DNA of 64,000 nt, taken from the NCBI GenBank assembly GCA_950295325.1, contig OX485803.1, positions 71,253,554 through 71,317,553 on the forward strand, given 5' to 3'. The DNA comes from Polytrichum commune. Lineage: Eukaryota; Streptophyta; Polytrichopsida; Polytrichales; Polytrichaceae. The notes under the pieces are model-generated. The model was not told the DNA's origin, made no database searches, and saw only the letters and a program-made list of their open reading frames with translations. The translations under genes were made by a program, and so were the position numbers. This document shows, piece by piece, positions 32,935-46,175 of this stretch. The first letter of the stretch is position 1. Every line of letters starts with the position of its first letter.

Positions 32935-33510
32935 GTCCCAATTGCACTAATAAGGGTGCTAGTTTGAAATCCCAATTGCACTAAGAAGGGTGTTGGTTTG
33001 AAATTTATATTGATTATGTAATGGGCCCCACCTGAAGCCAGGGCTATGGTAAAGGTCACTATAATATACTCTATATCATAAAGATCCGCCCACCGTCACC
33101 TAGGGCGATGTTCCAAACCTCTGGTCCAATGTACTCCAAATTCTAATTCTTCATTCATGTCTCTTCTCAGCTCAATTGCCGGTAACGTGCCAATAACTGA
33201 CCTACCCCATTCCTGTCCTCTTTACAACTACCACAATGCCCTAAACTTTGAACTCTTGCGCTATACCATACTCCTCATCGGAATTGTCCAATTTCAACTA
33301 AGACGATTTATGAAGTCCCAATTGCACTAATAAGGGTGCTGGTTTGAAATTTGTTTTGATTATGTAATGGGCCCCACCCCAAGCCAGGGCTATGGTAAAG
33401 CTCGCTAAAAAATACTCGTTATCAGAAAGATCCATCCACCTTCGACTAAGGCGATGTTGCAAACCTCTAGTCCAATGTACTCCAGACTTTGATTCCTCAT
33501 TCATGTATCT
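32935..33510. repeat. Duplicated segment of about 200 bp, offset about 370 bp
   Basis: TTTATGAAGTCCCAATTGCA begins both copies (about 32928 and 33308). Both continue through GTAATGGGCCCCACC, CAGGGCTATGGTAAAG and CCAATGTACTCCA. Copies are about 85-90% alike by eye. The first copy has an extra partial duplication of its opening. Confidence 0.8.
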
Positions 33511-33762
33511 AGCATTCTTGCAAATTGGGGATAAGGGCCTACATCAAAGAACACAAGATACTAGGAATTATAGGCTAATGAACCTGTGACTTGCGTCTGA
33601 ATTTGTGGGTGACACTAAGATGTGCCATGGCTAGAGTTGAAAATATAGGTCGAGTTGAGAAAATCAACAAAGATTTACAAAATTGGGATTTTTAAATCGA
33701 GATGCACACTGGAACTCCTGAGCAACTAGAACTCTAGAGCACAAAAAAATCTAGAACAAGAG

Positions 33763-34890
33763 CTCGCCCTACATGTTAACACATGGCTCGAAATCATACT
33801 ACTCATAATATTAATAGTCATGCACCTGCCATGCATACAACTCTCTAAACTTATTATGTTGTTTCCAATGCTCCTCAAAAATTGTGGAACCGTAGATTAC
33901 TCTCACAATCGCTTTTCTGTTGCAATTTGTGCTCCGCTGCCATAAATTTGCGGGTGCTTCTATCTGCACGCATAAGAATCTCCAAACTACGCACGATTCT
34001 TTGAATTTTTTACAAAGAGCCTTGCAAGATGTGTCAAGAAATTCTTAGGCTCTGAACATCAAAAGCTCAATTTTCCAAAACCCGTGAAGACTAAGAGTAA
34101 GCAATCAACTAAGGCCACGACTAATAACAGAAGACTCTTCTCTAACTCTGGTAACTCATAGTTTGTACAATACTTGATCACATCATAACTACCTATCTAA
34201 AAATGAGAAGGAGAGTGATTGTTTCGTTCCGCTTGCCACAATCTGTTGTTCGGCTCCGAGCAACCGGAAGAGCAGTGACAGGTTCACTTTGTTGGGACAG
34301 GCAACAGTGGCCGCAGCGTGCAAGTGAACGGAAGCAAAGAAAAAGTCCAAAGAAAGGAAGAGCTCGCCTTACATGTTAACACAGGGTTGGAAAGCATACT
34401 ACTCAGAATATTAATAGTCATGCACTTGCCATGCATACAACTCTCTAAACTTATTATGTTGTTTCCAATGCTCCTCAAAAGCTGTGGAACCGTAAATTAC
34501 TCTAACAATCGCTTCTCTATTGCAATTTGTGCTCCGATGCCATACATCTGCGGATGCTTCTGTCCGCAGTTGTAAGAGTCTCCAAACTATGTGCGACTCT
34601 TTGAATCTTTTTCCAAAGTGCCTTGCAGGATGTGACAAATTCTTAGGCTCTAAACATCAAAAGCTCAAATTTACGGAACCAGTGAAGACTAAGAGCAACC
34701 AATCAACTTAAGCCAAGACTAATAACAGAAAACTCTTCTCTAACTCTGGTAACTCATAGTTTGTACAATACTTGATCACATCGTAATTACCTGTTTGAGA
34801 ATGAGGAGAGTAATCGTTTCGTTCCGTTTGGGTTGATTTGTTGATCGCCTCCGAGCAACCGGAAGAGCAGCGATAGGTTCACTACGTTGG
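33763..34890. repeat. 600-bp direct tandem duplication
   Basis: CTCTCTAAACTTATTATG is at 33841 and 34441, an offset of exactly 600 bp. Similarity runs from GAGCTCGCC to AGGTTCACT in both copies with scattered substitutions. About 70 bp lie between the copies, too little for an LTR pair with an internal region. No gene was recognised in either. Confidence 0.9.
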
Positions 34891-34999
34891 TTAGTTGAAC
34901 TTAGTTTAGACTTAGTTAGTTACGTAGTTGACTTTAGAAACTAAGACATCATAGAATGAAAAATCTTGCATTCTATTAGGGCAAAGTAACTCACTAAAA

Positions 35000-35898
35000 A
35001 TGTGGTGCACGCAGTTGGAGTCCAGCTGCAACTCCTCATCAAGATTTAGCTCTAGCTCCTGCAGCAATTCAAGATACCTGGTAAGTCACATTATTATGTT
35101 TTTTTCCTTTTTTTGTTTGCTTTGTTACCCTTGTTTATTTATTTTGTTCATGCTCCAAAAAAAATGGCCTATGGCAATTAGTCTTGGTTTCAAACTGCAG
35201 AGAGGGAGAGCCATCAAGCCAATTCATTGACTTGGTATACCACAATCTAGAGCCATGAGAGTGCAAAAAATAATCACCTTGAGTATCTTTCGGAGGAATG
35301 GATTCGTCTCCATGAAGCGTATTTTGCTGCTTTATACTTGAAAGATAAAAAGATGGGCATGTCTACTCAGGATACTGAAGATTTGGAGAGAAGCGCATCA
35401 TTTTGGCACTTTTTCCAAGAAATGGAGAATGAAGTCATACTTGAAGGGAATCCTGCAATCAAAAACATTATATCAAATTTGGTTAGAAGAAAAAATATTC
35501 AAAGAGGCATCACATGCACTGAGGCAGACCTGAATAAGATAACAGCACATCCAACTATGAGGATGTTTACTGCAGCAGACCTAAGACTGGAATTTGAGCT
35601 AAGAGCAACCCCATTTTGGAGGGAGTGGGATGTTTTTGAGAACCTCATCAAGAATGCACCCATTGGTGCAGCATACATTCATTTAGCCAACACCATCCTG
35701 TCAACACATGACAAGGAAGGTTTGGACATGATTCAAGAGTTAGAAGACCTATTCAAGGAGAATCCCAACAGTAAACAGGCATGCAACAAAATCAAGGTCA
35801 AATTCACACATTCAACAGTACACTTGCACTACAGTACCTACAATTCTATATCACTTCCCAAACATCTCTCCACACTCCAGCAAGCAAATTCCATATAA
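35000..35898 (+). CDS. Hypothetical two-exon protein
   Basis: Exon 1 (35000-35080) starts at ATG, encodes a Ser/Cys-rich segment and ends at CTG|GTAAGT. Exon 2 from 35251 (acceptor AATCTAG) joins in phase 0 and is open for 216 codons to TAA at 35896. Exon 2 is hydrophilic, with helix-like segments such as EEWIRLHEAYFAALYLKD and MRMFTAADLRLEFELRA. No family was recognised. The base composition and length favour a real exon over chance. The last 30 or so residues (after CNKIK, a possible GTCAAA donor) look less protein-like and may be intron. Confidence 0.4.
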
Positions 35899-36195
35899 GG
35901 TAGGCGTGTGTTAATACTCTGGACACCTATATTTGTGTGGTATGCGGTTAGGTGCAGAGCTCAAAATGGACACCAAAAGACATATGCTTGATGACTACCT
36001 ATGTGCTCAAGATATGCTAATCCTTTTTAGGTTCACTAGTTAACATGATTGCATGGACCTATGTGACCACTTAATGAGCACAAGAATCTTCACTTTGATA
36101 ATGAATAAGATATTCAAATGAGCTCCAAAAATTATGAGGCAAATGGCTACATGCATGGTTTCTGTTTGCTAATCATCTCGCACTATTTGTACATT

Positions 36196-36983
36196 TCATA
36201 TCCTACGAGAAGCGGGTGCAGAGAGGAAAGCATCCGAGTAACATACATCTGCCTTATACACCAGAAACTCCAAGTGAAATGACATCATATATACATGACT
36301 GATTAAACATTCAAGGACACCATCACTTGTTTCCACAAATAACACAAAATCATTGCAGTCACTGCAAATCATTGTAATGTTAGATACCAAAGACACATGT
36401 GGCTGGAGAGTTGTGGTTACAACATGCAGTGGGAAGGATAAGCTTTGCACAACTTACTCTTCCTGTTCTTTGTCAGGGCTCCCCTCATGTGTTTTCTTTG
36501 CAGCCTTACAGTGACTTGGCCAGTCTTGTTCAAGTAGACAAAGACATTCCTCCAGTGCAAATTGCCTGAACAAGCACATTCAAAACCCAGCATTAATATT
36601 ACATTGTCATGAACTCCCCAGAAGAACTTTAGCAAGTTGCAATGAACAGGAACTGAAACATCAAAATCGGAATAACCTACAGTTTGAGAATAGGTAAGGT
36701 TCTCCAAAAACCGAACACTTGAGTAAGCGTGTATGTTAAGCGTCTTACCATTTCTTGAGCGCTTCAGAAATTCACAACCTCTTGAAAGAATGTCTTGGCA
36801 GTTATACTCAGCTTCACTTTCTTCTGCTTCGGTATCTTGGCCACTGAACGATATGGAGGGGCAACTGGTCGCCCTCTCATAAGGTGTAACTGCAGCTAAG
36901 CTCCGAGCCTCTTTTATCCTTCGCGCCCTCAACGTTGCAGCTCCCCTCAGTGCTGATGATGGAGGCAAGGCAGTCCAGTCAGT
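36196..36983 (-). pseudogene. VAN3-binding/FORKED-like fragment (DUF828 end plus PH_2 start)
   Basis: The segment 36983-36749 encodes ALRGAATLRARRIKEA and later GCEFLKRSRNG. A GTAAGA donor and TTCAG acceptor join it to 36565-36458, which reads NLHWRNVFVYLNKTGQV and then KHMRGALTK. The joined order is that of plant VAN3-binding/FORKED-like proteins, which bind phosphoinositides and act in trans-Golgi traffic and vein patterning. A strong GTAAGT donor follows. The next expected PH segment is only faintly recognisable, around ETSDGVLEC near 36310. The N-terminal half was not found upstream to 38.9 kb. It is most likely a truncated, decaying copy. Confidence 0.55.
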
Positions 36984-39900
36984 TGCGCAATGGTAGTCAC
37001 CAGAGCCGATATATACTCCTCATGTGAGATAGGGGCTATTTACATGAGGGCAGGAGAAGCAGAGACAAATAAACAATCTTCTATTGGTCTTCAGCTCATT
37101 TAACCATGTGAATTACAGGGAGGAAGCACCACTTGCAGGTAACCTTGTAACAGCATGTGGATGGCTGCCTGTATCAAGTAAGGAAATTGGACTACATAAC
37201 AGGCGAGAGGAGTGGATGACGAGCTGAGATAGCAAGGAGACATTCATCAACTCTCGCCTGTTATGATACATAATCGGTCTACCCATGGATGTGAACTATA
37301 GATTGTGAATAATATGCCCTCTATGTGGACACTTTACAGATACAGGAAACCAGGAAACCATAGAACACTAAAAATGAGAGATGGTTAACTCGAAGATTCT
37401 AGGGTTACATACTCGATACAGAGCAATCGGAAACTAGAATAACAAGAAACCGAATGACACATGCGGTGATAGCCGAATGGTGGCAAGCCAATTGCCCAGG
37501 GGCCAAAGATAACGGGAAGACTCGAGCAATGTTATAAACACACGTTACACCACTCATAACCCCCAAAAGATAATGACAGAACAAGTTGCAGTGGCATAAG
37601 ATTTTGATTTCCATACTCTATAAACCTGAACCTGTTTGCTACAAGCACCTTCAACCAAGTTGCCTTGATCTTACTTCACGACAAAGTAGGATTACAAGAT
37701 GGAGCTTCATACATGAATGAAGGAGACATTCCAATCCAACAACGAAGGGAGAAAAAATAGAACCGTCCGTTGGCACAACAAAAAGAAAGGAATAGTTTAT
37801 GTCCAACTCATCAACCACAATGTCCACCTGTTCAGTAAGAACAGTTAAGATACAGTGACAAAATCTATAAATCTTGCTAACGTAAGCATCATAATTGTGG
37901 AAACTCTGGCAGGCAATGATACCGTTTCCACTTGAAAGCACATCACCATAACATCACCATCACCAAGTCAACTTCACCAGACCAGTTGTCACCATATCAA
38001 AGAAGAATGCTAGAAGTGTGAAGTAAGGTTAGAAGCCTGCTTTCTAGATCTGTCAGAATAAAAATATCGCAGCAATCTGTGCAACATCGTAACCTACACA
38101 TTTAACATGGAGCAAGAATGCCGTAATTCACAAAACACTCCACGACATGACGCACGAGTTCACTGCTGTACCAGAGGCCGACCTCCGACAACCCCGCTCT
38201 CCACAAAACATAGATTAAATTAAGGAATTTCTATAAAGTACCTCTTAGTATCCACTTGACATTATCAAACCGTGCGTTGCTCTGATGTTGCTCCAGACGA
38301 ATCGTGCGCAGGCTTAAGAAAATCAACAACCTCTCCCAGACACACAAGAACAACGCCTCGAGAAACGCGCGCACGATCGAAAAGGCCTCCAAGCTCACCA
38401 CGCAACAAAGAATTGGCCGGATTCTGCCAAACCAGGGCTCTACAACAAGATTTTTCGACAGAGCTCGCGCTCCGACACTCGCACTGACAGGCCACAACCA
38501 AAGAGATCCTTAAGGACCTCCTTTCTCAAGCTCCAAAACCAAATCCGCCACAAGCCACCACGAGATCAGCCCCCGATTCACAGCCACGATACCACAAAAG
38601 CCTCCTTGTGCCGTCCGCTGCAAAACCTGGCCCCCTGCACGCGATGAGACCTCAATTCCGGACCGAAACCTCGCCAGCACCAAGCGCCAGCGCACAGCAC
38701 ATCAACTCCTTCACTACAGCCAAAAAGGAACACCGCGACACAACGCGAGACAAGCAGTGCGCTCTCTCTCTCTCCCTTCCCTAAGTAGCCACACTTGCAG
38801 TCAGTGCACGACGCGCATGAACATCTCCTCCTCCGCGGGCACGCAGAGAAGAGGAGAAAGGGAAGGGTAGGGTAACGTGGTAGGCGAGAGTGGGATCAAG
38901 TGCGAAAGCCTGGAGCCTCCTTCGTTGCGGACTCCCTGACTTTTTCCTTCACCTAGACCCCAGCTTTCCATTTCCACATTTTCCGTTTCCTTTCCGTTCT
39001 CTTTCCGTTCGTTAGCCTACCTTGGTCACCAAGTCTACATTTACCTCGCTACCCAACCCCCCATCTTCCGCATCTACACCCCCGCTCCATCCTATTCCAC
39101 CGTGTATACACCCATGTATCAACCTATACATGAGCATATATACAATCCTGTATATCATCCAGTGTAGTATCCAGGCCTAACCTTTCCTTTCCATTTTCTT
39201 TCCGTGCATTACCCCAATTTGCCATCTAACTGTACCAGACCACCCTACCCTGCCCCCTGAGCTTCCGGTTTTAAACCACGGCTGTTAACCGCCTGTGTAT
39301 AGATACGTGTAACATCGACCTGTCCATCTCAGGTTATCAACCCCTTTCGTAGCCTGACCTTCAATTTTCTTTCCATTTTCTTTCCGACCCTTGGCCTACT
39401 TGGTCTCTTATTTAGGTTTCCACCCCACCCCCTATGGAATGCCAAAAGGGCCATGTTCTTTTGTTCTGTAAAACAGGTTACCGGGGAAGATGCCCGGTGC
39501 CCCGGGAAAGCTTGTACCCCGAGCTCGACCCAGTACACTTGGCGGATATAAATAGGTATGTTTTGAGTCTGTATACCTACACATATTCGTACGTATACAG
39601 GTTTTATTAATACGAAAATACTTCTTGGTCTGCCCAAAGACCGTCCACGTGGCTTAGAGCATTTAGGAAACTCGCGGCAGGGAAGATTGTCTCTTGCTTC
39701 GAGCTCAAGAACGTTTGAGGTTTCAGATTCGCGACTGATGCTGGTGAATGTACGTGTAAGGTGACTAGGAATCTTCGCCTTCGGGTTGGCCTTTATGAGG
39801 TAATTGAAGCGTCCAAGGAATTTTGTTGCACTTCGTTCTTTGTTCAATTTGGTTTATTCTGTTGAAGAATGATGTGAGCAAATTGGTGGCTGCCTTTTCT

Positions 39901-40373
39901 CAAGAACTTGTACTCGTCTTGCGGTATTGTAACCTTAGAGCATTCAGGAAATTTGCATCAGGGAAGATTGTAAGATTGTAAGATTGTAAGCTTCTGTTAT
40001 TTGAAGTTCAGCAACAAACATGCTCAACAAAAGGGTTGAAGTATTCTAAACAGTAGAGTGTCTTGAGATTGCAGAGTTTTTATGAAGGTCCTAGGTTGCA
40101 AGTATTTGGGGTTTGGTTAGTAGGGTTAGGGTTATGTTGCTAGCGTTTGAGCTTGTGTCAAGGTGCGTTGTGGAGGAAAGTTTAGAGAAAAACTTTGAGA
40201 GTGGACAAGAGGTATCTAAACAACAAGGAGGTCCCATTGTCTCCCTTAGTTCTCTCAGCTTTTTCAAGGGGATTCTGCTGTTCAGATATACCTAAAATGA
40301 TGCAGAGTACACATTCAGATTTGTGACCCGTTCAAGTGGTAGATTTTACTTGCTAGGTGTCAGCAAGGTGCAG
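36984..40373. other. Intergenic; GC-rich island and pyrimidine-rich tracts, no gene assigned
   Basis: The part 38130-38960 is richer in GC, with overlapping open frames on both strands that match nothing and are probably composition effects. A CT run lies at about 38761-38778. From 38960 to 39470 the plus strand is pyrimidine-rich with repeated CTTTCCGTT-like words and a TATACA-rich patch near 39105-39165. A similar phrase, TTAGAGCATT(T/C)AGGAAA, occurs near 39653 and 39933. Confidence 0.5.
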
Positions 40374-41406
40374 GACAAGGGTAAAATTGCTTCCATGGAG
40401 ATCAACCACAAAGTGGTGGATACTGCCAAGAAAGGACAAACTGTTGCCATGAAGGTGCTCTTCACATTCCACTACTCTCCAGTTGAAATTTGCAATCCTA
40501 GTAAATTTTTTCGAAAGTAAGTGTTTTAAGTTAGTGTGGATGATACTCTTCTATGTACCTCATTTTGTAGGACCCCAGTAGGTTTTCTTGAACTTGACCA
40601 AATCATCCACAAGTATATGTTTATTCTAATTGAGGATATGGTGGTGATGGACAGATTGTGGGTACCAATGCTGATGAGATGCAGAAGATGTTTGGTCGTC
40701 ATTTTGATATGGAAGATGAGCTCGTGAGCAAAATAACCAGGCGGTCTATTGATCTCCTGAAGGAGAACTATCGGGTTAGATTCTACTCTGAGATTTCTTC
40801 TGTTTTCTCAATAATTTTATGCTTTATCAAACAGACATCACCTGTACAGGCATCCTCTATAAAAGTTTAATATTATTTAGTTACACGTCATGTAAATATT
40901 TTGTTGTGTTGGGCTTGGAGATATTTATTAATCGCACTGCCCACTCTTTTTGCAGTCTCATAAATTTTAATTATGATATGAACTGTGTGCATTGTGTGAA
41001 ACTACTGTGTCTATTTATCCCTGGTATTTGATACTTCAAATGCACAATGCTGTAGAAAATGTACCTACTTTTGATGGGTAAATGGACAACTATACACTTG
41101 AAACAGCTACTTAATAGTATTATCCTAAGGACTGAAATCACAGCTCATTGGTTTTCAGCATTGACTTTTAGCCATGCCTATAATACCATTGAAGGTCATT
41201 GAGCATCTTGGCTATGAAATTTTATATCTTAGCCACACATGTTTATTATAAGCATGTGAATTTCCCAAAAGTGACCATTTAAGCATTGCAAATGTTGTCC
41301 TCCGCATAGATTTGATGCTTTGATATTGACATCCATGCAGGATGACCTGACGATGGAGGAGTGGAGACTGGTGGTGAAACTGAAGAAACTGTTTGAAATT
41401 CCCTGA
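40374..41406 (+). pseudogene. 3'-terminal exons of eIF5B
   Basis: Three exons in phase 0 (40374-40454, 40655-40774, 41341-41406) encode 88 residues ending at TGA. They read GKIASMEINHKVVDTAKKG, then MFGRHFDMEDELVS and RRSIDLLKENYR, then DLTMEEWRLVVKLKKLFEIP. This is the conserved C-terminal domain of the translation initiation GTPase eIF5B, which binds eIF1A during subunit joining. The GTPase domain and other upstream exons (a full protein is over 1,000 residues) were not found in the preceding sequence. Because introns are kept, this is a DNA-level partial duplication rather than a retrocopy. A residual transcript from a local promoter is possible, but no eIF5B function is expected without the GTPase. 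Confidence 0.8.
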
Positions 41407-44400
41407 GAGCTGTCTGTGTTTTGAACGATTGAGATGTGCGTTGTAGAATGAGAGGCAGGTCCCCTTGAAGCATCGTATTTGATGATGCTTCAAGGTTGCA
41501 GCGGTAGCACCTCAAGGTGCTCACCTCCAGTATGTACATTGCAGGTATTGCCCTCACTGGGTTCCTGTGAAGAGGACTTTTTCGGGCATAGATAGGATAG
41601 TCAAATAGAGAAAAAGTGAGTTACATGTTCTCTGTTTGTTCAAGAATCATGCTGCAAAGATACATCTGGAAATGGTAGGGTTCTGGATGGATCGTGGATA
41701 TGCCTCTCCCTCAAACTAGCACTTACTCTCAGAATCTCATGTGCATGTGGTGCTTTTGTTCAATGCATAAGATTGCACGGGCTTCCAAGTTAAATATCTG
41801 ACTCTTTTCACAGGCTACCCTATGACGGAATCGGATGATGAATCCTTCCAGAAGGGAGTTTTTGTAAGCTCGCTAAGTATGTCCAATCATGGTGTGTGTA
41901 ATAGGCATATACCCAAGGAGAAACCTTGCTTAGTGTATGCACAAATCTGCAGGAATGTTTTAGTCCTGCTGTGCACTTTGCCAGCTGGAGGAGCAAAGAT
42001 TCTGGGTTGGTTAAATAGTTGTGGAGCTTTATAGTAAGCATCTTGTGTAATAAAGCTTCTTCCATTTTCTTCTCATGTCAAAGCTCACTGAGTTTTTCAT
42101 ATCAGCCCACCCTCTACTTTGGCTCAGAATATCTGAATGCTAACATCAATGAACATGCCACTACACCTGGCAATTCCTTAAACTTATTATGGAGGCTCAT
42201 TTATGTAACTGTCAACTGCTACTAGATTATGGATAGCTTTCTCTGTGATGTATGCATGCAAATATATTGAGCTTTCAGATATACTTTGAAGGGACAATGT
42301 CTTATTCTTATTTCTGCTCTACATATTATAACAGTCATGTTGGTTGCAGGAGCCCAAGGGCACTTGGTAATCTATAGATCACTTGGGCCAGGAAGGGCAA
42401 GCACCGCGTCAACTGCAAAGAGTGTTTTAAATGAATAATGTGAGTTGGCCTGACGGTACTCGAGGTGCGTTTGCACACAACCACCGTTGTGGTGGTTGAT
42501 GGTTGTAGTGTACTTTCTTTAGTTCTATTTTGAGGGATAAGAGGTGCAAGGTGCATTGATGTCAACCATCACAACTACAACTACTGTTATGTGCCCAACA
42601 ACGATTCAATGTGTTGTGGGGAGTTGTTGCGATGATGGTTGTAGTTTACTTTCTTTGGCTCTATTTTCTTTGGAGTTAAGGTATGTGGCCGGTGTTTGTT
42701 TCGTTCTTTTTGTTCTCCAATTTCTATTGTTTAGACTTGCACAACAAAAATTGTGTTGCATTAGCAAATGTACAAATGAAAATTGGACCTTCCCTTCTTT
42801 AGTTATGGTTATTGGAAGTGCATGTTTGTTGATTCCTTAAATGAAGGCATAGTTCCCCCCATTTGCGTTCACTCTTGAGTGTGGAGAAGCTAAAAAAATT
42901 TGAAGATGTAGGCCAGTTTCTTCTCAACATGCGTCTTTATGGAGTTTGTTCTTTGATCCTTGCCCAACCACGCACCAATCAAATATAGGTGTTCAATTAA
43001 GAAAAGTGACCGAATAACACCCACATTTTTAGGGGGACTGTGAGCTTCAAGGCCAAAGCATGGAGAAGAATGAGTAGGAGGCAATAACTCTTAGACAACC
43101 TTTGCATTGGAATCCGTAAACTGCTCATCTGCACTTCAAGGATTGCACCAGTAGGATTGGCAATCATTGAGGTGAAATTTGCTATTCAACTACAAGAGTA
43201 GTTCTGTGGAAACGAACGAAAGTCATAGTTGTGGTTGAAGGTGGGCCAGAACCGCAACTCAACCATCATGGGGTGCGTGTATAAACCTTCAATTGTGGAA
43301 GTTAAGCTAGGGCTCAAGTTGAATTTTGTTTCTAGCAGCTTTGAGGAAACACTTGTTGTGGACTGATCTATCTTTGCATCTCATCTGTGCAAGCTCAGTG
43401 ACATGTTGCATTGCCATGTCTTGCTACAATTGCCTTCATCTGTCTGCAACTAATTTGGCCTTCAAAAATCAAGAATCCTTCCGCCATCAGTACTTGATAT
43501 GCAGAGATTGTTAAGAGCTAAAATTTGATGTACTCTTTATATTCCTTTCATTTTATTCTCCACATCAGAATAGAGTTATCCGTGAAGTCCCTCAAAGAAG
43601 GACGACATTGTGGGTTTGATCCTTCTGTGAGAATTTCTTTTATAAAGTGCTTGGTAGCTCATCGCGTTTTGGTGCTTGTTTTGAAAGTTGGGTGCAAATT
43701 TTGGGACCTCCTCTTTCCACCTCTCAAACTTTGTGAGAAGTTTATGATTAGAAAAGGGACCCGTTGTCCTAAATCCTTGATTGGCCTATGCAAGACTAGC
43801 TTGGCCCACCCATCCTAGTATGACAAATCAGAAAGATGGTTTCCAATAGCTTGACATCACTCTTTGTGGATGATAATTTAAGCATTGAGAAAGCTTAGGT
43901 GACTTTTTGTTAATTCTCATAAACTCAATGTTTGGAACTAAACCCATGGTTTCATCCACTTTACTTTATGAATAACTCTACTATCTGTTAGCTCTTGTAT
44001 CTGTAGTTTTGAGGGACGAGTCTGTTATTGCTTTTCGCTTTTAGGTACATCATGGTGCAATGCACTCTTGAGCTGGGAAGAAATCTCCATGTACAATTGG
44101 AAAAGGTCAATCCAAGTCCTTGGGACGATAAATCTTTTGAAGCTTGTACCAACATTGGATTGTCGATACGCTTTGAGAAGCTCATAAGTTATCGCCAACC
44201 CTTAATTGTTTGTTTTCGGAAAAGTAGTAGATTTGGCTACAAGCCGAGCTCAGAAGTAGTCAAGGTGATGAGTTTGAGGATATTTTGTGGAGTTTAGGGT
44301 GATTACATATAGATGAATGAAAGGGAATATTTGGTGTATGCATAGAACCTATGTGTCGGTGGCGACTTCTCATTGTACAAGGAAGAAACCGAGGTTACAT

Positions 44401-46123
44401 GTATGCTTTGATAAGGTGAACAATGGCCCCACATATAAAATAGTAAGTGAGTAAGTGGCCCCACATTTATGTTTGTAGTCTAGATGTGGCCACGCATACT
44501 ATAAACTGAGGGGGAAGTTATCTATAGAATTGAAATTGAGCAAGCTCATTGAAATTGGTTGCACAAAAAATAAAATTGCACTAGCCCTTTAAATTGCCAG
44601 AGGCTTCCAACTTCAACTAGTTTGCAAATGTAGGAGAGGATCAACATGCACATATCATACATTGCAAGCACTTGGCAACATATGACGCCAACAAGTGTTG
44701 TACCAACCTTCTAAAACATCAAATTGTCCTTGTTTGCACATACAAGAGGATCAAATTTGAAACATCATATATTGGAAGCACCTAATGCATTTCTACACCC
44801 AACAAGATTGGACCTTGTCCACTTAGACAAGAGAATACACCCAAAATGAACATCCTTGCTAAAAAGACCAATCATATAATCACACATATAAGTACAAATA
44901 GGTAGGGAGGGAGGTTGGCCTTTGCATTACCAATTATAGGGTAGGTTGGACGACGTACAAATGACAATCTATCTACACTAAGTTCTAACATGAGCACTAC
45001 AAAAGCAAAGATACAAGAATAAGGTACAAGTTGAGGGAACAAGAGGGTGGCGACAAAGGGGTGGAGAATGGAGGAGAAAGTGGCCACACCACTCACCCCA
45101 CTCAACTAAATTCTAGACGACATGAGCCTTTGGATGTGAGGATGGGCTCCATCCATGGCTTACAATGGAGTTCATTGGCCACCCCCAATAATGAAGCTAA
45201 GTGGCGGGTCCTAATTTTTAGGCGACTTCACTCCACCCATGTGAAGCTAGTCGATGCCACCTCTTACCCACAAAGAATAGAGGTGGCAACTTACAAGGCA
45301 AAAATCCATTTAAAGAAAACAAAACATGTATGTGTAAATCAATTCACTTCACTTTAGCAAAGTGGTTACCAGTAGCCGGAAAAAATGGGTTGATTATCGC
45401 GCTAACATGTATGAAATCAAAACATCGATAAGTTTATATGTAGTGAAAAATTGCTTGTTACCCAAAAAAAGAAGAGGAATTTTGATCTCGCAGGACTCTA
45501 TTGTGCAAAATCTTATCGTGTCACCGATCACTTAAGAGATTGTGCACCATATCTGGAGAAGTATAAGGTGGTGCAAAAAAATTCCCGTGTAGGAGGATAG
45601 AAATAGGGAGGGAGGATTGCAATTTTTTTTTGGTAATTTTATTCCTCAAATTGAAATTAAAGTGAATTTTTGAAGCCAAAAGTTGGCATGAACACAGGTA
45701 CTATCGATTCCCTAGTGATGCCACAACCGAAGTTGGAGACTTAGGGTTACTTTCCATGCAAGCCGCTTCACCCAGTAGATGCCAGTGAAAATGTGGATCC
45801 CACTTGGTGGAATCTACATTTCTACTAGAATCTAGTGGGTGAGTGACCTACATGAAAACTTATCCTTAGAAACAATGAGACATGGAACCTTATTTTAACC
45901 ATCCACGAAAAGAAATCACCAAAATCAATCCCATCCTAATCGAAATTAGGGCACCCTATAAATTTGGTCCCGATTGAAAATAGGTGGTTTTACTCTACAA
46001 TATTTCCCACTCTCCGCAAACTGACCCCATGGGAATATGGTCAAACATTTTGTATATTCAAATACAAGCTTTGTACACAACCCATACGCAACTCACCAAA
46101 CACCCGCATGCATCACAATGGCT
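41407..46123. other. AT-rich intergenic DNA, no gene recognised
   Basis: Scattered short open frames match no family and lack splice-site support. The longest that looks protein-like is 44028-44297 (plus), 89 residues, unrecognised. No tandem array or clear inverted-repeat element was found. Confidence 0.5.
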
Positions 46124-46175
46124 ACACACACACACACACACACACATACATACATATATACATACATACATACAC
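46124..46175. repeat. Microsatellite (AC)n then (ACAT)n
   Basis: About 11 AC dinucleotides are followed by CATA tetranucleotides with one TATATA interruption. Confidence 0.95.

Noticed and set aside
33763-34890. A pair of LTRs
   Set aside because: Only about 70 bp separate the copies and no LTR termini are present; a tandem duplication explains it.
38231-38695. Overlapping open frames on both strands in the GC-rich block
   Set aside because: No domain, no splice support and frames open on both strands together, as expected from base composition.
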